From positions 6,498,087-6,562,086 of the forward strand of contig NZ_JAPDNR010000001.1 in the NCBI RefSeq assembly GCF_025989125.1: a stretch of DNA of 64,000 nucleotides. The letters run 5' to 3'. The number at the start of each line of letters is the position of its first letter. Position 1 is the first letter of the stretch. Of the stretch, positions 6,848-15,522 are shown in pieces. The position numbers and the translations under genes are program-made. Source of the DNA: Chitinophaga nivalis (GTDB lineage Bacteria; Bacteroidota; Bacteroidia; Chitinophagales; Chitinophagaceae). The notes under the pieces are model-generated. The model had not been told where the DNA came from. It worked only from the letters and a program-made list of their open reading frames with translations, and ran no database searches.

Positions 6848-8695
6848 TTAATTAAAGTACTCTTCAAACCCGGTAGCTGAACTATATGTTGGTGTCCCTA
6901 CAACATTGTTAGTCCTTATCCTAGCATAATACCCTCTTGGCACGATGCCGGACAATGAAACAGTACTGGCTGTTGTAATTGCAATTCCAGTATTAACTCC
7001 CTCTCGCCCGCTGCTGATACTTGTCCACCCGGTGCTGCCATCTGGGGATATCTCCAAGAAAACCTGCCCAATACTACCCAGGGAGATGATAGCATTTGCA
7101 GTAATTTCTATATTATAGAATACCCGGGTGAGGCGTTGTGTAGATGGCTGCCAGGGTGTATTCACCGCTTGTGTGGTAACATTGAATGTTGATGGTGGTG
7201 CATACCATTGCTTAATACTCCAGTTGGCACCATCTGAATATATACCATATCCATAATTATTACCCGGCAACGATAATACCCCAGATGCACTGCCATCAAT
7301 TGTTTGCCCAGCTGTTGTATTGAATGTTACCGTGTTTGCGTTATTTGTCGTCTTTTTTACAACATAAGCACGACCAGCAATACCTACCGCAGTAGGCAAT
7401 GTGATAACAACATTTGATGTATTATTTACATTGACGAAATAGTCCGTGCCATCCAGTGTCCTATTAGCATTAGTAGTGCGAATTGGGAACGCCACACTTC
7501 CCTGCACATGTAATGTAGAATTTGGTGTTCCGGCGCCTATCCCAACATTCCCCAAGGATGTTACTATCATCCGTTGACTCATAATGGCATCACCACTCCC
7601 TTTTGTCCAAAAGGATAAATTACCCGAAGAAGCGACATTATCTGTAAAGTTGGACTCAGCGCGTGATATAATACGGGCCATTTGTATTCCGAAAGATGGG
7701 CGGCCAGCCAAAACAGATGCGCCTAAATTAACACCTGCAAAGCCAATGGAGCCAAGCAAAAGGCCATTTCGCACGTATCCATATTGATTAGTAGTATCAG
7801 TAAAAGATACAACGTTGTTATTGCTTCTTGTAAAAATGAAGCCACCAAGACTATCCAATGCAGCGTCATTATTGTTATTGTACTGTACAATTCTAGCTAA
7901 TTGTGCATCAATTGCATTGGAGGAAATAAACAACTTCGGATGAGCAGAAGTTGTCATTAACAATGGGTATCCTAATTTCAAGGCACCAATATATCCAATA
8001 CCGGAAATACGGAAGTCTTTCGCCTCCTCCACCGCGGTTTGGTTTAATATACCCGTGTTTGTTACCGTCCAGGACACATTGTTTGCAAGGTTTTGGACAC
8101 CACCCGTAACTGATATTCCGGCGCCCGCAGCCACGTTCAGTGTACGGGTGCGGAATGCATAGCGGGCATCCGCTGCGGCCAGGGTGGGCTTATTCAAAAG
8201 CGAGTCGGTTAACCCGGTGATGTTCGCGATAGGAATACCAGTTATCTTCACAGGCACGTTACCGGCCAACCGGCGTAGGAATAATGTATCATTGCGTAGG
8301 AATGCACTGTCCACCCGACGCGACAAACTATCAACCAAACCGGTTGGCACAGCCAAGTAGGTACCATTGGTGTATCTGTATTGTAGTACTGCTGTATTAG
8401 GTATATATACGGCGGAATCAATAGCAGCACTTATACCAATAGTTAACTTTTTCCAATACTTACCATTGTATCCATAGTATGAGCTATCTTGTATCCTATA
8501 TAACATTGCGCCAGGAGCCAAAAGTGAAGGCCTAATATTTATGGTATCACCCCTTGGCATTAACAACAACGAGTCGATCCTCAGAGCTGTCTTAAATTCG
8601 TACAATCTACCATAAAACACCTGTGAAGGCGGCTCGCTTTGACCAAATGTCACAACGTGTATAAATAACAATACTAATATTAATAACCTCTTCAT
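6848..8695 (-). CDS. Tail fibre / receptor-binding protein with an N-terminal signal-peptide-like segment
   Basis: A 615-residue, Ser/Thr/Asn-rich, repetitive beta protein. It contains the NVGIG-x-GTPNSTLHVQG motif common in fibre and surface proteins of Bacteroidetes, and a long C-terminal beta region. The first 20 residues (basic MKR, then LLILVLLFIHVVTFGQS) look like a Sec signal peptide, which is unexpected for a virion protein assembled in the cytoplasm. Its stop lies 10 bp before the split tail gene and its start overlaps the upstream gene by 4 bp, so it belongs to the late operon. Confidence 0.75.
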   Translation of the reverse strand: MKRLLILVLLFIHVVTFGQSEPPSQVFYGRLYEFKTALRIDSLLLMPRGDTINIRPSLLAPGAMLYRIQDSSYYGYNGKYWKKLTIGISAAIDSAVYIPNTAVLQYRYTNGTYLAVPTGLVDSLSRRVDSAFLRNDTLFLRRLAGNVPVKITGIPIANITGLTDSLLNKPTLAAADARYAFRTRTLNVAAGAGISVTGGVQNLANNVSWTVTNTGILNQTAVEEAKDFRISGIGYIGALKLGYPLLMTTSAHPKLFISSNAIDAQLARIVQYNNNNDAALDSLGGFIFTRSNNNVVSFTDTTNQYGYVRNGLLLGSIGFAGVNLGASVLAGRPSFGIQMARIISRAESNFTDNVASSGNLSFWTKGSGDAIMSQRMIVTSLGNVGIGAGTPNSTLHVQGSVAFPIRTTNANRTLDGTDYFVNVNNTSNVVITLPTAVGIAGRAYVVKKTTNNANTVTFNTTAGQTIDGSASGVLSLPGNNYGYGIYSDGANWSIKQWYAPPSTFNVTTQAVNTPWQPSTQRLTRVFYNIEITANAIISLGSIGQVFLEISPDGSTGWTSISSGREGVNTGIAITTASTVSLSGIVPRGYYARIRTNNVVGTPTYSSATGFEEYFN

Positions 8696-8916
8696 TGTGC
8701 ATATATTCTTATCCTCTGTTGGCTGATCAGTGGAGGGAAAAAGGTAATTGTACCTGGCCCAGAAACTATTATGAAGTTTGCTCCAAACCGGTACTGATAT
8801 ATTCCTTCACGAAATACTTTTACATTTTTACCTGACAATACAGAGTTGTAATAATTAGTCTCACCATCAGATGGTTGACCAATGTCACCAACAGTAAACT
8901 CAATAATAATTGCCAT
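8692..8916 (-). CDS. Small tail-associated protein
   Basis: 74 residues. Its C-terminal half (FREGIYQYRFGANFIIVSGPG then ITFFPP and RIRIYA) is similar to the C-terminal end of the tail protein at 18328-19692 (YREGIIQYSVGENRF then VIFVPA and RIAIWV). This points to a shared small beta domain used twice in the virion, possibly an assembly or attachment module. Overlaps the fibre gene by 4 bp. Confidence 0.6.
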   Translation of the reverse strand: MAIIIEFTVGDIGQPSDGETNYYNSVLSGKNVKVFREGIYQYRFGANFIIVSGPGTITFFPPLISQQRIRIYAQ

Positions 8917-8925
8917 AAAATAAAA

Positions 8926-8943
8926 GGCGGCGTTTAAGCCGCC
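8926..8943 (-). terminator. Hairpin between tail gene and fibre block
   Basis: GGCGGC (8926-8931) and GCCGCC (8938-8943) with a 6-nt loop; on the minus strand a T-rich stretch (8925-8917) follows. Probably attenuates late transcription and raises the ratio of upstream structural genes to fibre and lysis genes. Confidence 0.7.
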
Positions 8944-8951
8944 GATTTTGT

Positions 8952-9500
8952 TTAGTTAATGGCAAAACATTCAAAAATTGTCAATGGAGTGTCGAATGGA
9001 CATGGATTATCCTGACTTCGCCATTTTGCAGAACCATTCCATTCAACATTATCTTCCAAGTTTTCTGTAACAGGCGCACGGGTGTCTATCGTTGCTGTTT
9101 TATCAGCTATGTGTGTCTGTGTGCCAGTTCTATAAATGGCATAGAATTTCTTTCGTTTCAAAGTATTGTAAAAATTACAATTCTCCTTATAAGATGGATC
9201 TCTCCAGTTCAAAGTAAAGTCTCTTCCCAATATTGTCTCTACATCATCCCCATAACCAGGTCCGGTTATGGGGTCTGGAGCATCAAGGGACCCAACTACT
9301 TTTGGGATAATTACAATGTCCCCACTAAGTATGCCTGACTGCCAAACTGGAATGGAAGTAGGATTAGCCAATAATGTAGTATAGAAGGAGGTTGAAACAA
9401 ATGCAACAGATCGTACTCGACCTTTCTCATAATCCTCGCAAGGGTCACACTGATAATCTGGTAATTCATCAGTATTACAACCCGGATAATAAACTGGCAT
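8952..9500 (-). CDS. Phage structural protein (candidate tail tube or head-tail protein)
   Basis: 182 residues, Cys-rich at the N-terminus (CNTDELPDYQCDPCEDYEKGRV) and otherwise beta-rich, with no signal peptide. It follows the connector genes and is directly followed by a hairpin, as expected for an abundant virion component such as the major tail protein. The assignment is positional; no family is recognised with certainty. Confidence 0.55.
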   Translation of the reverse strand: MPVYYPGCNTDELPDYQCDPCEDYEKGRVRSVAFVSTSFYTTLLANPTSIPVWQSGILSGDIVIIPKVVGSLDAPDPITGPGYGDDVETILGRDFTLNWRDPSYKENCNFYNTLKRKKFYAIYRTGTQTHIADKTATIDTRAPVTENLEDNVEWNGSAKWRSQDNPCPFDTPLTIFECFAIN

Positions 9501-9510
9501 TGCAAAAAAT

Positions 9511-10092
9511 TTATAGAGTTTCTTCGCAGTGGCAAAGACTTGTGCAGCCTTTCTGATAACGTAACTCCACCCTGTATCGGATAGAGAATAGAATATGTTC
9601 TGGTTTGAGGAAATAATCTAATCCAACAAATTCGTTTGAAAAAACGGATCTACTGTTGATATTTGAAGAGATAGGTGAAATATTGATATACTGTATCCCT
9701 GGTATTTTAAAACTACTAAGGATGTTTGATGAAACAGCCATTTCCAAAGCATCTGGTTGAACCTTAACCTTCTTTCTATTTGCCATTATCACCAAATCAA
9801 TATCGTACAAATGCTGAATTGTAGAATTGTCATCACCATATCCATCTTTCTTTATTTGGGTATATGATGTACCTACAATACGGTGATAAATACCCATTTC
9901 ATTAATATCATCGAAGGTAGTTAATTGAGCTTGGCCAAATAAATCAATATCTGCTGGCAAGTACAAATACCGGCTCCCTTCCTTTTGGGCAATTTGATAA
10001 ACAATACCCCAATATTTAGCAGTTGGGAAAGAAGTTAACTTTTCCCTTAATGCCTTATTTATTCCTTTAACAATTTCACTCAAATAACCCAT
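9511..10092 (-). CDS. Phage connector / tail-completion-type protein
   Basis: 193 residues without a recognised motif, lying between the virion morphogenesis-like gene (17-bp overlap) and the structural protein gene (11-bp gap). The N-terminal helix (INKALREKL) and beta-rich remainder fit a tail terminator or head-tail connector role. Function is positional inference. Confidence 0.5.
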   Translation of the reverse strand: MGYLSEIVKGINKALREKLTSFPTAKYWGIVYQIAQKEGSRYLYLPADIDLFGQAQLTTFDDINEMGIYHRIVGTSYTQIKKDGYGDDNSTIQHLYDIDLVIMANRKKVKVQPDALEMAVSSNILSSFKIPGIQYINISPISSNINSRSVFSNEFVGLDYFLKPEHILFSIRYRVELRYQKGCTSLCHCEETL

Positions 10093-10498
10093 TTATATAA
10101 TCTTGTATTGCTTGTTCTGCCATAAGCAATTCATCATCACTTAAATTATAGGTATTGGGAAATCTATTTTCCATCCAACCTGCCTTATCAAAATTATGCG
10201 GATTATTGAATCCTAGACCAAATTGATCATTCTCGGATACAGGAACAAAGTCCTGTTCCATTTGCCTGGTGAGAGATAATATTATCTTCCTATCATTACC
10301 CCTATTTTCTTTTTCTCTAATTCTCAAATAAGAATTTTTATATTCTCCGATAGGAGAACCATCCGCTTTCTGACCACGTTTATGGATACGTTGCCGGACT
10401 TCTCCCACAAGCCCAAATACAACCCCTCTCATATACTGATCTTTATCGACAATTAAAGAATTTAGTTTTTCTTGTATACTAATAGATGTGTCCATCAC
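10076..10498 (-). CDS. Phage virion morphogenesis / HK97 gp10-like protein
   Basis: 140 residues. The motif RIHKRGQKADGSPIGEYKNSY resembles the conserved R-x-x-Q-G-x-P-x-G-x-W/Y segment of tail-completion proteins (Mu gpG / HK97 gp10 group), which cap the tail tube or join it to the head. Overlaps the upstream gene by 4 bp and the downstream gene by 17 bp. Confidence 0.6.
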   Translation of the reverse strand: MMDTSISIQEKLNSLIVDKDQYMRGVVFGLVGEVRQRIHKRGQKADGSPIGEYKNSYLRIREKENRGNDRKIILSLTRQMEQDFVPVSENDQFGLGFNNPHNFDKAGWMENRFPNTYNLSDDELLMAEQAIQDYINGLFE

Positions 10499-11043
10499 AT
10501 TAGACTTTCACGGTAATGTATAGGTCCATTTTCTTGCATACAGTCCGTTTCTTTGACAATGCAGTCAGATTTTTCGACATCTATACCTTGCACAGCCAAA
10601 GGAAGTTCATTTTGGAATTTGGATATGTAATAATCCTTTAATTCCTTAGCCTCGTCTAAGTCAATAGTAGTATATCTGTTAATACGATTGCTGTAAATTC
10701 TCTCAATCATCAGTTCATGGCCAAGGAGATACATTAAACAAGTAGATAAAAGATCTCTGTTCTCACATGCAAGGCACTCAACAGTATCCCACTGGTTGAT
10801 CTGATAGCACTTATTTAATTGAGCCATAAAATATGTCCTGAAACTCAATATACCTCTCTTCTGAATTTCATTCCATACTCCCAAAAAGGTCTTTTGCTCT
10901 GCATCAGCAATGTTATCCATCATTTCAAGACTGATACCAGGTAGTGAATTAATATATAATCCACTACCTGGCTCTGCTGAACCACATCCCATAAGGCCAA
11001 TATAACCTGTTAGGCATTGCAATATAGATGGGCTTTCAGTCAT
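10495..11043 (-). CDS. Hypothetical head-tail connector protein
   Basis: 182 residues directly after the capsid gene (stop and start share one base at 11043). A conserved-looking GYIGLMGCG at the N-terminus and several cysteines (CYQ, CLAC, SDCIVKETDC). The position after the major capsid protein suggests an adaptor or head-completion role. Confidence 0.5.
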   Translation of the reverse strand: MTESPSILQCLTGYIGLMGCGSAEPGSGLYINSLPGISLEMMDNIADAEQKTFLGVWNEIQKRGILSFRTYFMAQLNKCYQINQWDTVECLACENRDLLSTCLMYLLGHELMIERIYSNRINRYTTIDLDEAKELKDYYISKFQNELPLAVQGIDVEKSDCIVKETDCMQENGPIHYRESLM

Positions 11044-12173
11044 TAGCTATTTGTTACAGTGTAGCGTAATGTTCCGTTATTACCGGTTAATCTGTCAGTG
11101 CCGCAATCAGATGCGTATGCTGTTTCGTTTTGGTAAGAATCACTTGGGATATTAAACAGACCAAACTTCTTAGATAGAATAAGTGCATACCCTCGCTCAA
11201 TAGGAATCGTGCCGTCACACTCTGATTCGATTTCTTGTGGACAATCAAAATATTTCAACTGAGCGTCGAATACCAGTGCGTCATACCCGCCATTACATGC
11301 AGGACATTCGATAGGTAAAGGAAGAGTAAAGAATCTGGAAACACCCTTATCTCCAGCCCGGAAACCGGTGAACCTGGTAATATCAATGAGGCCAACACTG
11401 CCTTCACTGAACACTCCAACTTGATTAGGACCCCACGCTCCTTTTGCGTATAAATCATGATACCAGTTAAAACCAGTGAATTTGCTCATATCAATACCGG
11501 CAGCACTGCAACATGAAACTAGCTGTTGAATGGCGAAATTATTCATGATACCACTTCCTACGATATTAATCTTACCACAGAACTCATTTTCCTGAGCATC
11601 TGCTAGTATCTTGGTTATTCCGCTTTGCAGGTCATATTGTGTGGCATCTTTTGGTATATTTACTGATTGAGCCGAATTTGAACCTGTAACGACATTAATG
11701 CCAAACTTAGGGGCCTGCAAGGTTAATAAATCCTGATTAATTGCCCCGATAAGGCCATTAGCAGTATTCATTATGTCCTTTAAAAATTCATTCATCAGTG
11801 GTGTAGATGGCTGACCAACCATAACTGTGCGAGATGCATCTGCACAATATTTAGCCATATCCGCATCATCAATGAAAAAAGCAGCTTTCCTAAAATTGGT
11901 AGTAGCTAAAGCACCCTCAAGCCAACGTGGTATGTAATTTATGTCACAATTATCATCGGTACTGGTCTGTGATGGTAGGATACGTTTTTTGTACTTAAAC
12001 CTAACATCTCTTTCATGCCCATTGCCGTCGCCAAGATCAAGCAATTCTATAGCTGGCCTATTTTCCAGAAGCATTTGCAGGAAGCCCGCAGCAGTAACTT
12101 TATAAGATGGTGTATTACATTGAGTAATATCGCTCAACTGAGCGAGGATGGAGGGGCAAAATCCGTTTGCCAT
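11043..12173 (-). CDS. Major capsid protein (probable)
   Basis: 376 residues, following a coiled-coil scaffold-like gene and preceding connector genes, the classical place. Mixed alpha/beta sequence without signal peptide. It is unusually Cys-rich, with a C-P-A-C-N-G-G-Y segment in the C-terminal third, which is also seen in capsid proteins of Bacteroidetes temperate phages. HK97-type fold is assumed but not shown by a motif. Confidence 0.7.
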   Translation of the reverse strand: MANGFCPSILAQLSDITQCNTPSYKVTAAGFLQMLLENRPAIELLDLGDGNGHERDVRFKYKKRILPSQTSTDDNCDINYIPRWLEGALATTNFRKAAFFIDDADMAKYCADASRTVMVGQPSTPLMNEFLKDIMNTANGLIGAINQDLLTLQAPKFGINVVTGSNSAQSVNIPKDATQYDLQSGITKILADAQENEFCGKINIVGSGIMNNFAIQQLVSCCSAAGIDMSKFTGFNWYHDLYAKGAWGPNQVGVFSEGSVGLIDITRFTGFRAGDKGVSRFFTLPLPIECPACNGGYDALVFDAQLKYFDCPQEIESECDGTIPIERGYALILSKKFGLFNIPSDSYQNETAYASDCGTDRLTGNNGTLRYTVTNS

Positions 12174-12203
12174 TGATATAAAATTAAGAAGTTACAAAAC
12201 CCC

Positions 12204-13070
12204 TCAACCCGCTGATGCTATATCTGCCTGGGCAGCGGCAAGAGCTGCTGCGAATGATGAACTAACCGGGCGATTTGCTCCATTGGGGGGAGTTGCATTT
12301 GTTGGCCCGGTCGGTGGTGCCGGCTTTGTCACCGCAATTAATTTATTTTTTGAGAGCACCGAATCTCGAAACTCTTCAAAACTTACCGACTTATTATCGG
12401 CGTAAAAGTCTAACGCTTCATCGGAAGCCTGAACAAGTTTTAGCGCGCCATCTTTTTTGATAACCTTGGCGCCTTGGTTAGTTAATTCCTTCGTTATATA
12501 TTTTTCGGCCATCTCAGCCATAACAGCTCTATCAAATTGATCTGTCAAAAGGTTCGCTGAATTGATAGAAGACATCAACATGAAATTTGTAATTTCATCA
12601 TCCGATTCCCTTTTTATTTGTTTTATCTTCTTGTCCATCTCAGATTGCAAAGTGGCCTTTTCCTTATTCAATGCGTTTATTTGTTCTTGTAAAATAGCTC
12701 GGTCCCCTTTATTCGCATCTGTTTTCTTTGCTTCTAGCTCTTTAATTTTCTTAACCAAAGTTGGGATACGTTCATATGAACTGGCTATACCATTTATCTC
12801 CTTCATGGAGTCTTCATCGAACTGATACTCCTCCATGAGACGAACTAAATTTTTATCAACACCATCAAGCGCCTGCTTGAAGAAATAGTTTTTAAACAAT
12901 AAACTATTCTTTACAGCATCATCTGTATAAAGTTTAGTATCAATGAGTTTATACAACTCATCCGGTATATCAAAATTAGCACTGAGTAAATCCGCATATT
13001 GCGGCAAGCTAGTATCTACACCAACTTTTTTTGCGAGGTCGCTTAAAAGTGTACCTATTTTAACAGACAT
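12204..13070 (-). CDS. Scaffolding protein (probable)
   Basis: 288 residues. A long central coiled coil (about residues 95-160, with KKIKELEAKKTDANKGDRAI and heptads of K/E/L) and an Ala/Pro-rich flexible C-terminus (PAPPTGPTNATPPNGANRP, then Ala-rich). This helical layout immediately upstream of the capsid gene is typical of internal scaffolds that guide procapsid assembly and then leave. No protease gene is evident nearby. Confidence 0.7.
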   Translation of the reverse strand: MSVKIGTLLSDLAKKVGVDTSLPQYADLLSANFDIPDELYKLIDTKLYTDDAVKNSLLFKNYFFKQALDGVDKNLVRLMEEYQFDEDSMKEINGIASSYERIPTLVKKIKELEAKKTDANKGDRAILQEQINALNKEKATLQSEMDKKIKQIKRESDDEITNFMLMSSINSANLLTDQFDRAVMAEMAEKYITKELTNQGAKVIKKDGALKLVQASDEALDFYADNKSVSFEEFRDSVLSKNKLIAVTKPAPPTGPTNATPPNGANRPVSSSFAAALAAAQADIASAG

Positions 13071-13086
13071 AATTTCTATTTAATTT

Positions 13087-13146
13087 TCACTTACCGCAGC
13101 AAGGCCTACGGGGTTTTGGTTTTGGTTTTTGAATCGGTTTACCCAT
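13087..13146 (-). CDS. Tiny Lys/Pro-rich open frame
   Basis: Nineteen codons from ATG 13146 (MGKPIQKPKPKPRRPCCGK) in the 80-bp gap between two structural genes. Its K-P repeats resemble the C-terminal tail of the preceding protein (GKPGPKPKQ), suggesting a local duplication. Whether it is translated is unknown. Confidence 0.3.
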   Translation of the reverse strand: MGKPIQKPKPKPRRPCCGK

Positions 13147-13150
13147 ATTA

Positions 13151-13507
13151 TTATTGTTTAGGCTTGGGACCCGGCTTCCCCTTTTCTCTTTCAGCAGTTA
13201 ATTCAGAAATTTTTTCATTCAAACTGTCGTTCTGCTTTTGTAGTCTGTTTAAAAACTCAAAAATTGCAGAATTATCTTGAGTTATTGCGGAAGTATGATT
13301 TGATGCCATGCTAGTTCCCACATCTGAATGCTGCATATGAGAAACTTCATCATCTGATGCAGGCAATACAGTAACTATTTCAGAAAGTGCAGACTTACTC
13401 CTGGAGACAAGAGTGTTTTGCTTTGTCCAAAACGAACGATTACGCTGGTTGTCTGGAATAAATGTTGTATTCCCATTTTGAATTACTTTCAAGTATTTTT
13501 CTGGCAT
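13151..13507 (-). CDS. Small phage protein with helical C-terminus
   Basis: 118 residues: a beta-like N-terminus, a Ser/His-rich linker, then a heptad-like helix (FEFLNRLQKQNDSLNEKISELTAEREK) and a basic GKPGPKPKQ tail. Promoter-proximal to scaffold and capsid genes, and first gene after the antisense RNA-ligase island. Function unknown; may be a capsid accessory or scaffold partner. Confidence 0.5.
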   Translation of the reverse strand: MPEKYLKVIQNGNTTFIPDNQRNRSFWTKQNTLVSRSKSALSEIVTVLPASDDEVSHMQHSDVGTSMASNHTSAITQDNSAIFEFLNRLQKQNDSLNEKISELTAEREKGKPGPKPKQ

Positions 13508-13612
13508 TATATCACTTCGCTTAATTCAAAACAAAAATAGATAAAATCTATACAATATGTCATTTAAATAAATTAAAGTTATATATTTACTATATACTTT
13601 AAATATTGGATC

Positions 13613-13786
13613 ATGAGCAAAAAAAGAGCAATATTACTGCCCAATGTGCCAGATGATATTTATGATATTATCAAAGAGGAACAGAAAAAGCGTGAAATTG
13701 AATGTGATTGCAAAAAATCAATGGAGAAAATTGTATATTCCATAATCCGAAAACACAAAAATGTCAATGTCAACACAAAAGATTAA
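13613..13786 (+). CDS. Small ribbon-helix-helix-like protein
   Basis: 57 residues from ATG 13613. An N-terminal strand (KRAILLPNVP) is followed by helices (DDIYDIIKEEQKKREIE and KSMEKIVYSIIRKH), the layout of Arc/MetJ-type DNA-binding proteins. It overlaps the start of the RNA ligase gene by 26 bp in another frame, so the two are coupled. It probably regulates this rightward island, which sits opposite to the late operon. A CTATATACTTT motif lies about 20 bp upstream of the start. Confidence 0.6.
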   Translation: MSKKRAILLPNVPDDIYDIIKEEQKKREIECDCKKSMEKIVYSIIRKHKNVNVNTKD

Positions 13787-14525
13787 TGCAGATAAACCAA
13801 TAGGTAAATCTTATGGCAGCATACCACATCTTCCGGGATCCCGTGTTGGCCAAATGGATTACCACATTAGTGAAGGACAAGCCCAGATTGCGACCTTGAA
13901 GGTTAGAGATAAATATGATCTGATTATTGTTCAGGAAAAACTGGATGGATCAAATGTGGCAGTAGCAAAAGTGAATGGACAAATTATTGCGATAACTAGA
14001 TCTGGATACCTTGCCACCACCTCTAAATATATACAACATCATTTATTTGACACATGGGTAAATCAAAATAAAAATAGATTTTTTGAGTTATTAAATGAAG
14101 GAGAAAGGATATGTGGAGAGTGGCTGGCTCAAGCTCATGGCACTATCTATGAATTAAAACACGAACCGTTTGTTGGATTTGATTTAAGAACCGGTAAGGA
14201 ACGAGTGGTATTTGAAGAGCTGTCTATTAGAACTAAAAAATTAGACATAACCCTACCTCATGTTCTTTCCTATGGCCCTACGAGCATACAATCTGTCTTA
14301 GAACTACAGGGAGCTACAGGTCGTACATTCTTCAATGCCCATGGATCAATAGATGGTATTGAGGGAGCTGTATGGCGTGTTGAGAGAAAGGGCAAGGTGG
14401 ACTTTCTGACTAAATTTGTTCGACATGATAAGGAAGACGGGAAGTACCTTCCAGAAAAAAACGGATCCGGAGAGCCTATCTTTAATACCTGGAATGGATC
14501 CCCTGTAAATTTATTAATCAAATGA
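13761..14525 (+). CDS. ATP-dependent RNA ligase (Rnl2-like nucleotidyltransferase fold)
   Basis: 254 residues. The adenylation motif I is visible as EKLDGSN (Lys60 predicted nucleophile), with later motifs FVGFDLRTG (III-like), IEGAVWRVE (IV) and FLTKFVR (V). The family seals RNA nicks, and T4-type members repair anticodon-cleaved tRNA. The protein is essentially the catalytic domain with little extra. It is encoded against the late operon, together with a small RHH protein, between head morphogenesis and scaffold genes, which marks it as an accessory (moron) insertion. A role in countering host tRNA-cleaving defence is inference. Confidence 0.8.
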   Translation: MSMSTQKINADKPIGKSYGSIPHLPGSRVGQMDYHISEGQAQIATLKVRDKYDLIIVQEKLDGSNVAVAKVNGQIIAITRSGYLATTSKYIQHHLFDTWVNQNKNRFFELLNEGERICGEWLAQAHGTIYELKHEPFVGFDLRTGKERVVFEELSIRTKKLDITLPHVLSYGPTSIQSVLELQGATGRTFFNAHGSIDGIEGAVWRVERKGKVDFLTKFVRHDKEDGKYLPEKNGSGEPIFNTWNGSPVNLLIK

Positions 14526-14613
14526 TAAATAAATGACCAATAAATATCAATTGGCATAACATAAGAAAAAAGCAATATTTATGACAATGGGATATGGGTG
14601 TGCCTCCTTATTT

Positions 14614-15522
14614 TTATACATATTTATTCCGTAATTCCTTAGGAACAAAAGCGTCTGGAACTGGATAAATACCATGCTGACAATTCCAGCCACCTGCTAG
14701 CGTAATAAAGTTAGAGCTATTTGTACCATTTATCATACCTTCTGGCAGTCCTGTTTTTTCATAAACAGCACAGTGCCTCGCCTTATATTCTGGAAAGTCT
14801 CCCGCCAACAATGCCGGTATTTCGCTGACATGAAAAAATTCTTTTTCAGTCATCGCCAGGCAAAAGCACCTAGTTGTCTTTATATTGCTTCCTGTATATC
14901 TGTACCATTGGAAATTTAGCCCCTGACTGGCTGTTTGACTATAATTCCGAGAATATTGGGATACAGAAGTTATTGTATAAGTTTTGAGATACTTGCTCAT
15001 AATACCATCTCCAGTATCATCATCAGTAAGATTAACGCGTAAAGTTTCCTGCAATTGTTTGTAACTACCTCCAGTTGTAATACTTTGGGTTAAAATTTTC
15101 TTTATGGGTTCAATAACATTTGATTTCAACCCGGACTCAGTAAGTGCGTCCAATGTGCTATTGATAGACTCTTTTTTTACAGCATCCAACATCTTGGTTG
15201 GTTTGTATCTTTTATTTAACGCTTTGAAATAATCATTTTGTAATGATGAAATACCATTAAATGCCTTCATGTACTCAGTTACATCCGATTTGTATCCTTC
15301 ATCCAGTATCAATTTCTGTAGTTTACGAGCAATCATACCAATCAACCTAACATTAGATATATTAGCCTGTATCCTGCCGTTTTTCAAAACAAGGCCTTTT
15401 AACAAGCCAGAAATTTCATCAAAAACCTTTTGCTGCAGCAATGGTACCTTACCATTGAACGTTTCAGCTGATTTTTCAACGAGATCATTTATTTGCTTTA
15501 TTATTTCAGAAGGTGTTGCCAT
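14614..15522 (-). CDS. Phage head morphogenesis protein (Mu F / SPP1 gp7-like)
   Basis: 302 residues directly after the portal gene (shares one base at 15522). Mostly helical N-terminus, then a C-terminal part with RCFCLAMTEKEFFH and G-G-W-N-C-Q-H-G-I-Y-P-V, the latter matching the conserved end of minor head proteins. In this family the protein binds the portal and is carried in the capsid. The gene ends near the convergent RNA ligase gene with no clear terminator in the 89-bp gap. Confidence 0.75.
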   Translation of the reverse strand: MATPSEIIKQINDLVEKSAETFNGKVPLLQQKVFDEISGLLKGLVLKNGRIQANISNVRLIGMIARKLQKLILDEGYKSDVTEYMKAFNGISSLQNDYFKALNKRYKPTKMLDAVKKESINSTLDALTESGLKSNVIEPIKKILTQSITTGGSYKQLQETLRVNLTDDDTGDGIMSKYLKTYTITSVSQYSRNYSQTASQGLNFQWYRYTGSNIKTTRCFCLAMTEKEFFHVSEIPALLAGDFPEYKARHCAVYEKTGLPEGMINGTNSSNFITLAGGWNCQHGIYPVPDAFVPKELRNKYV

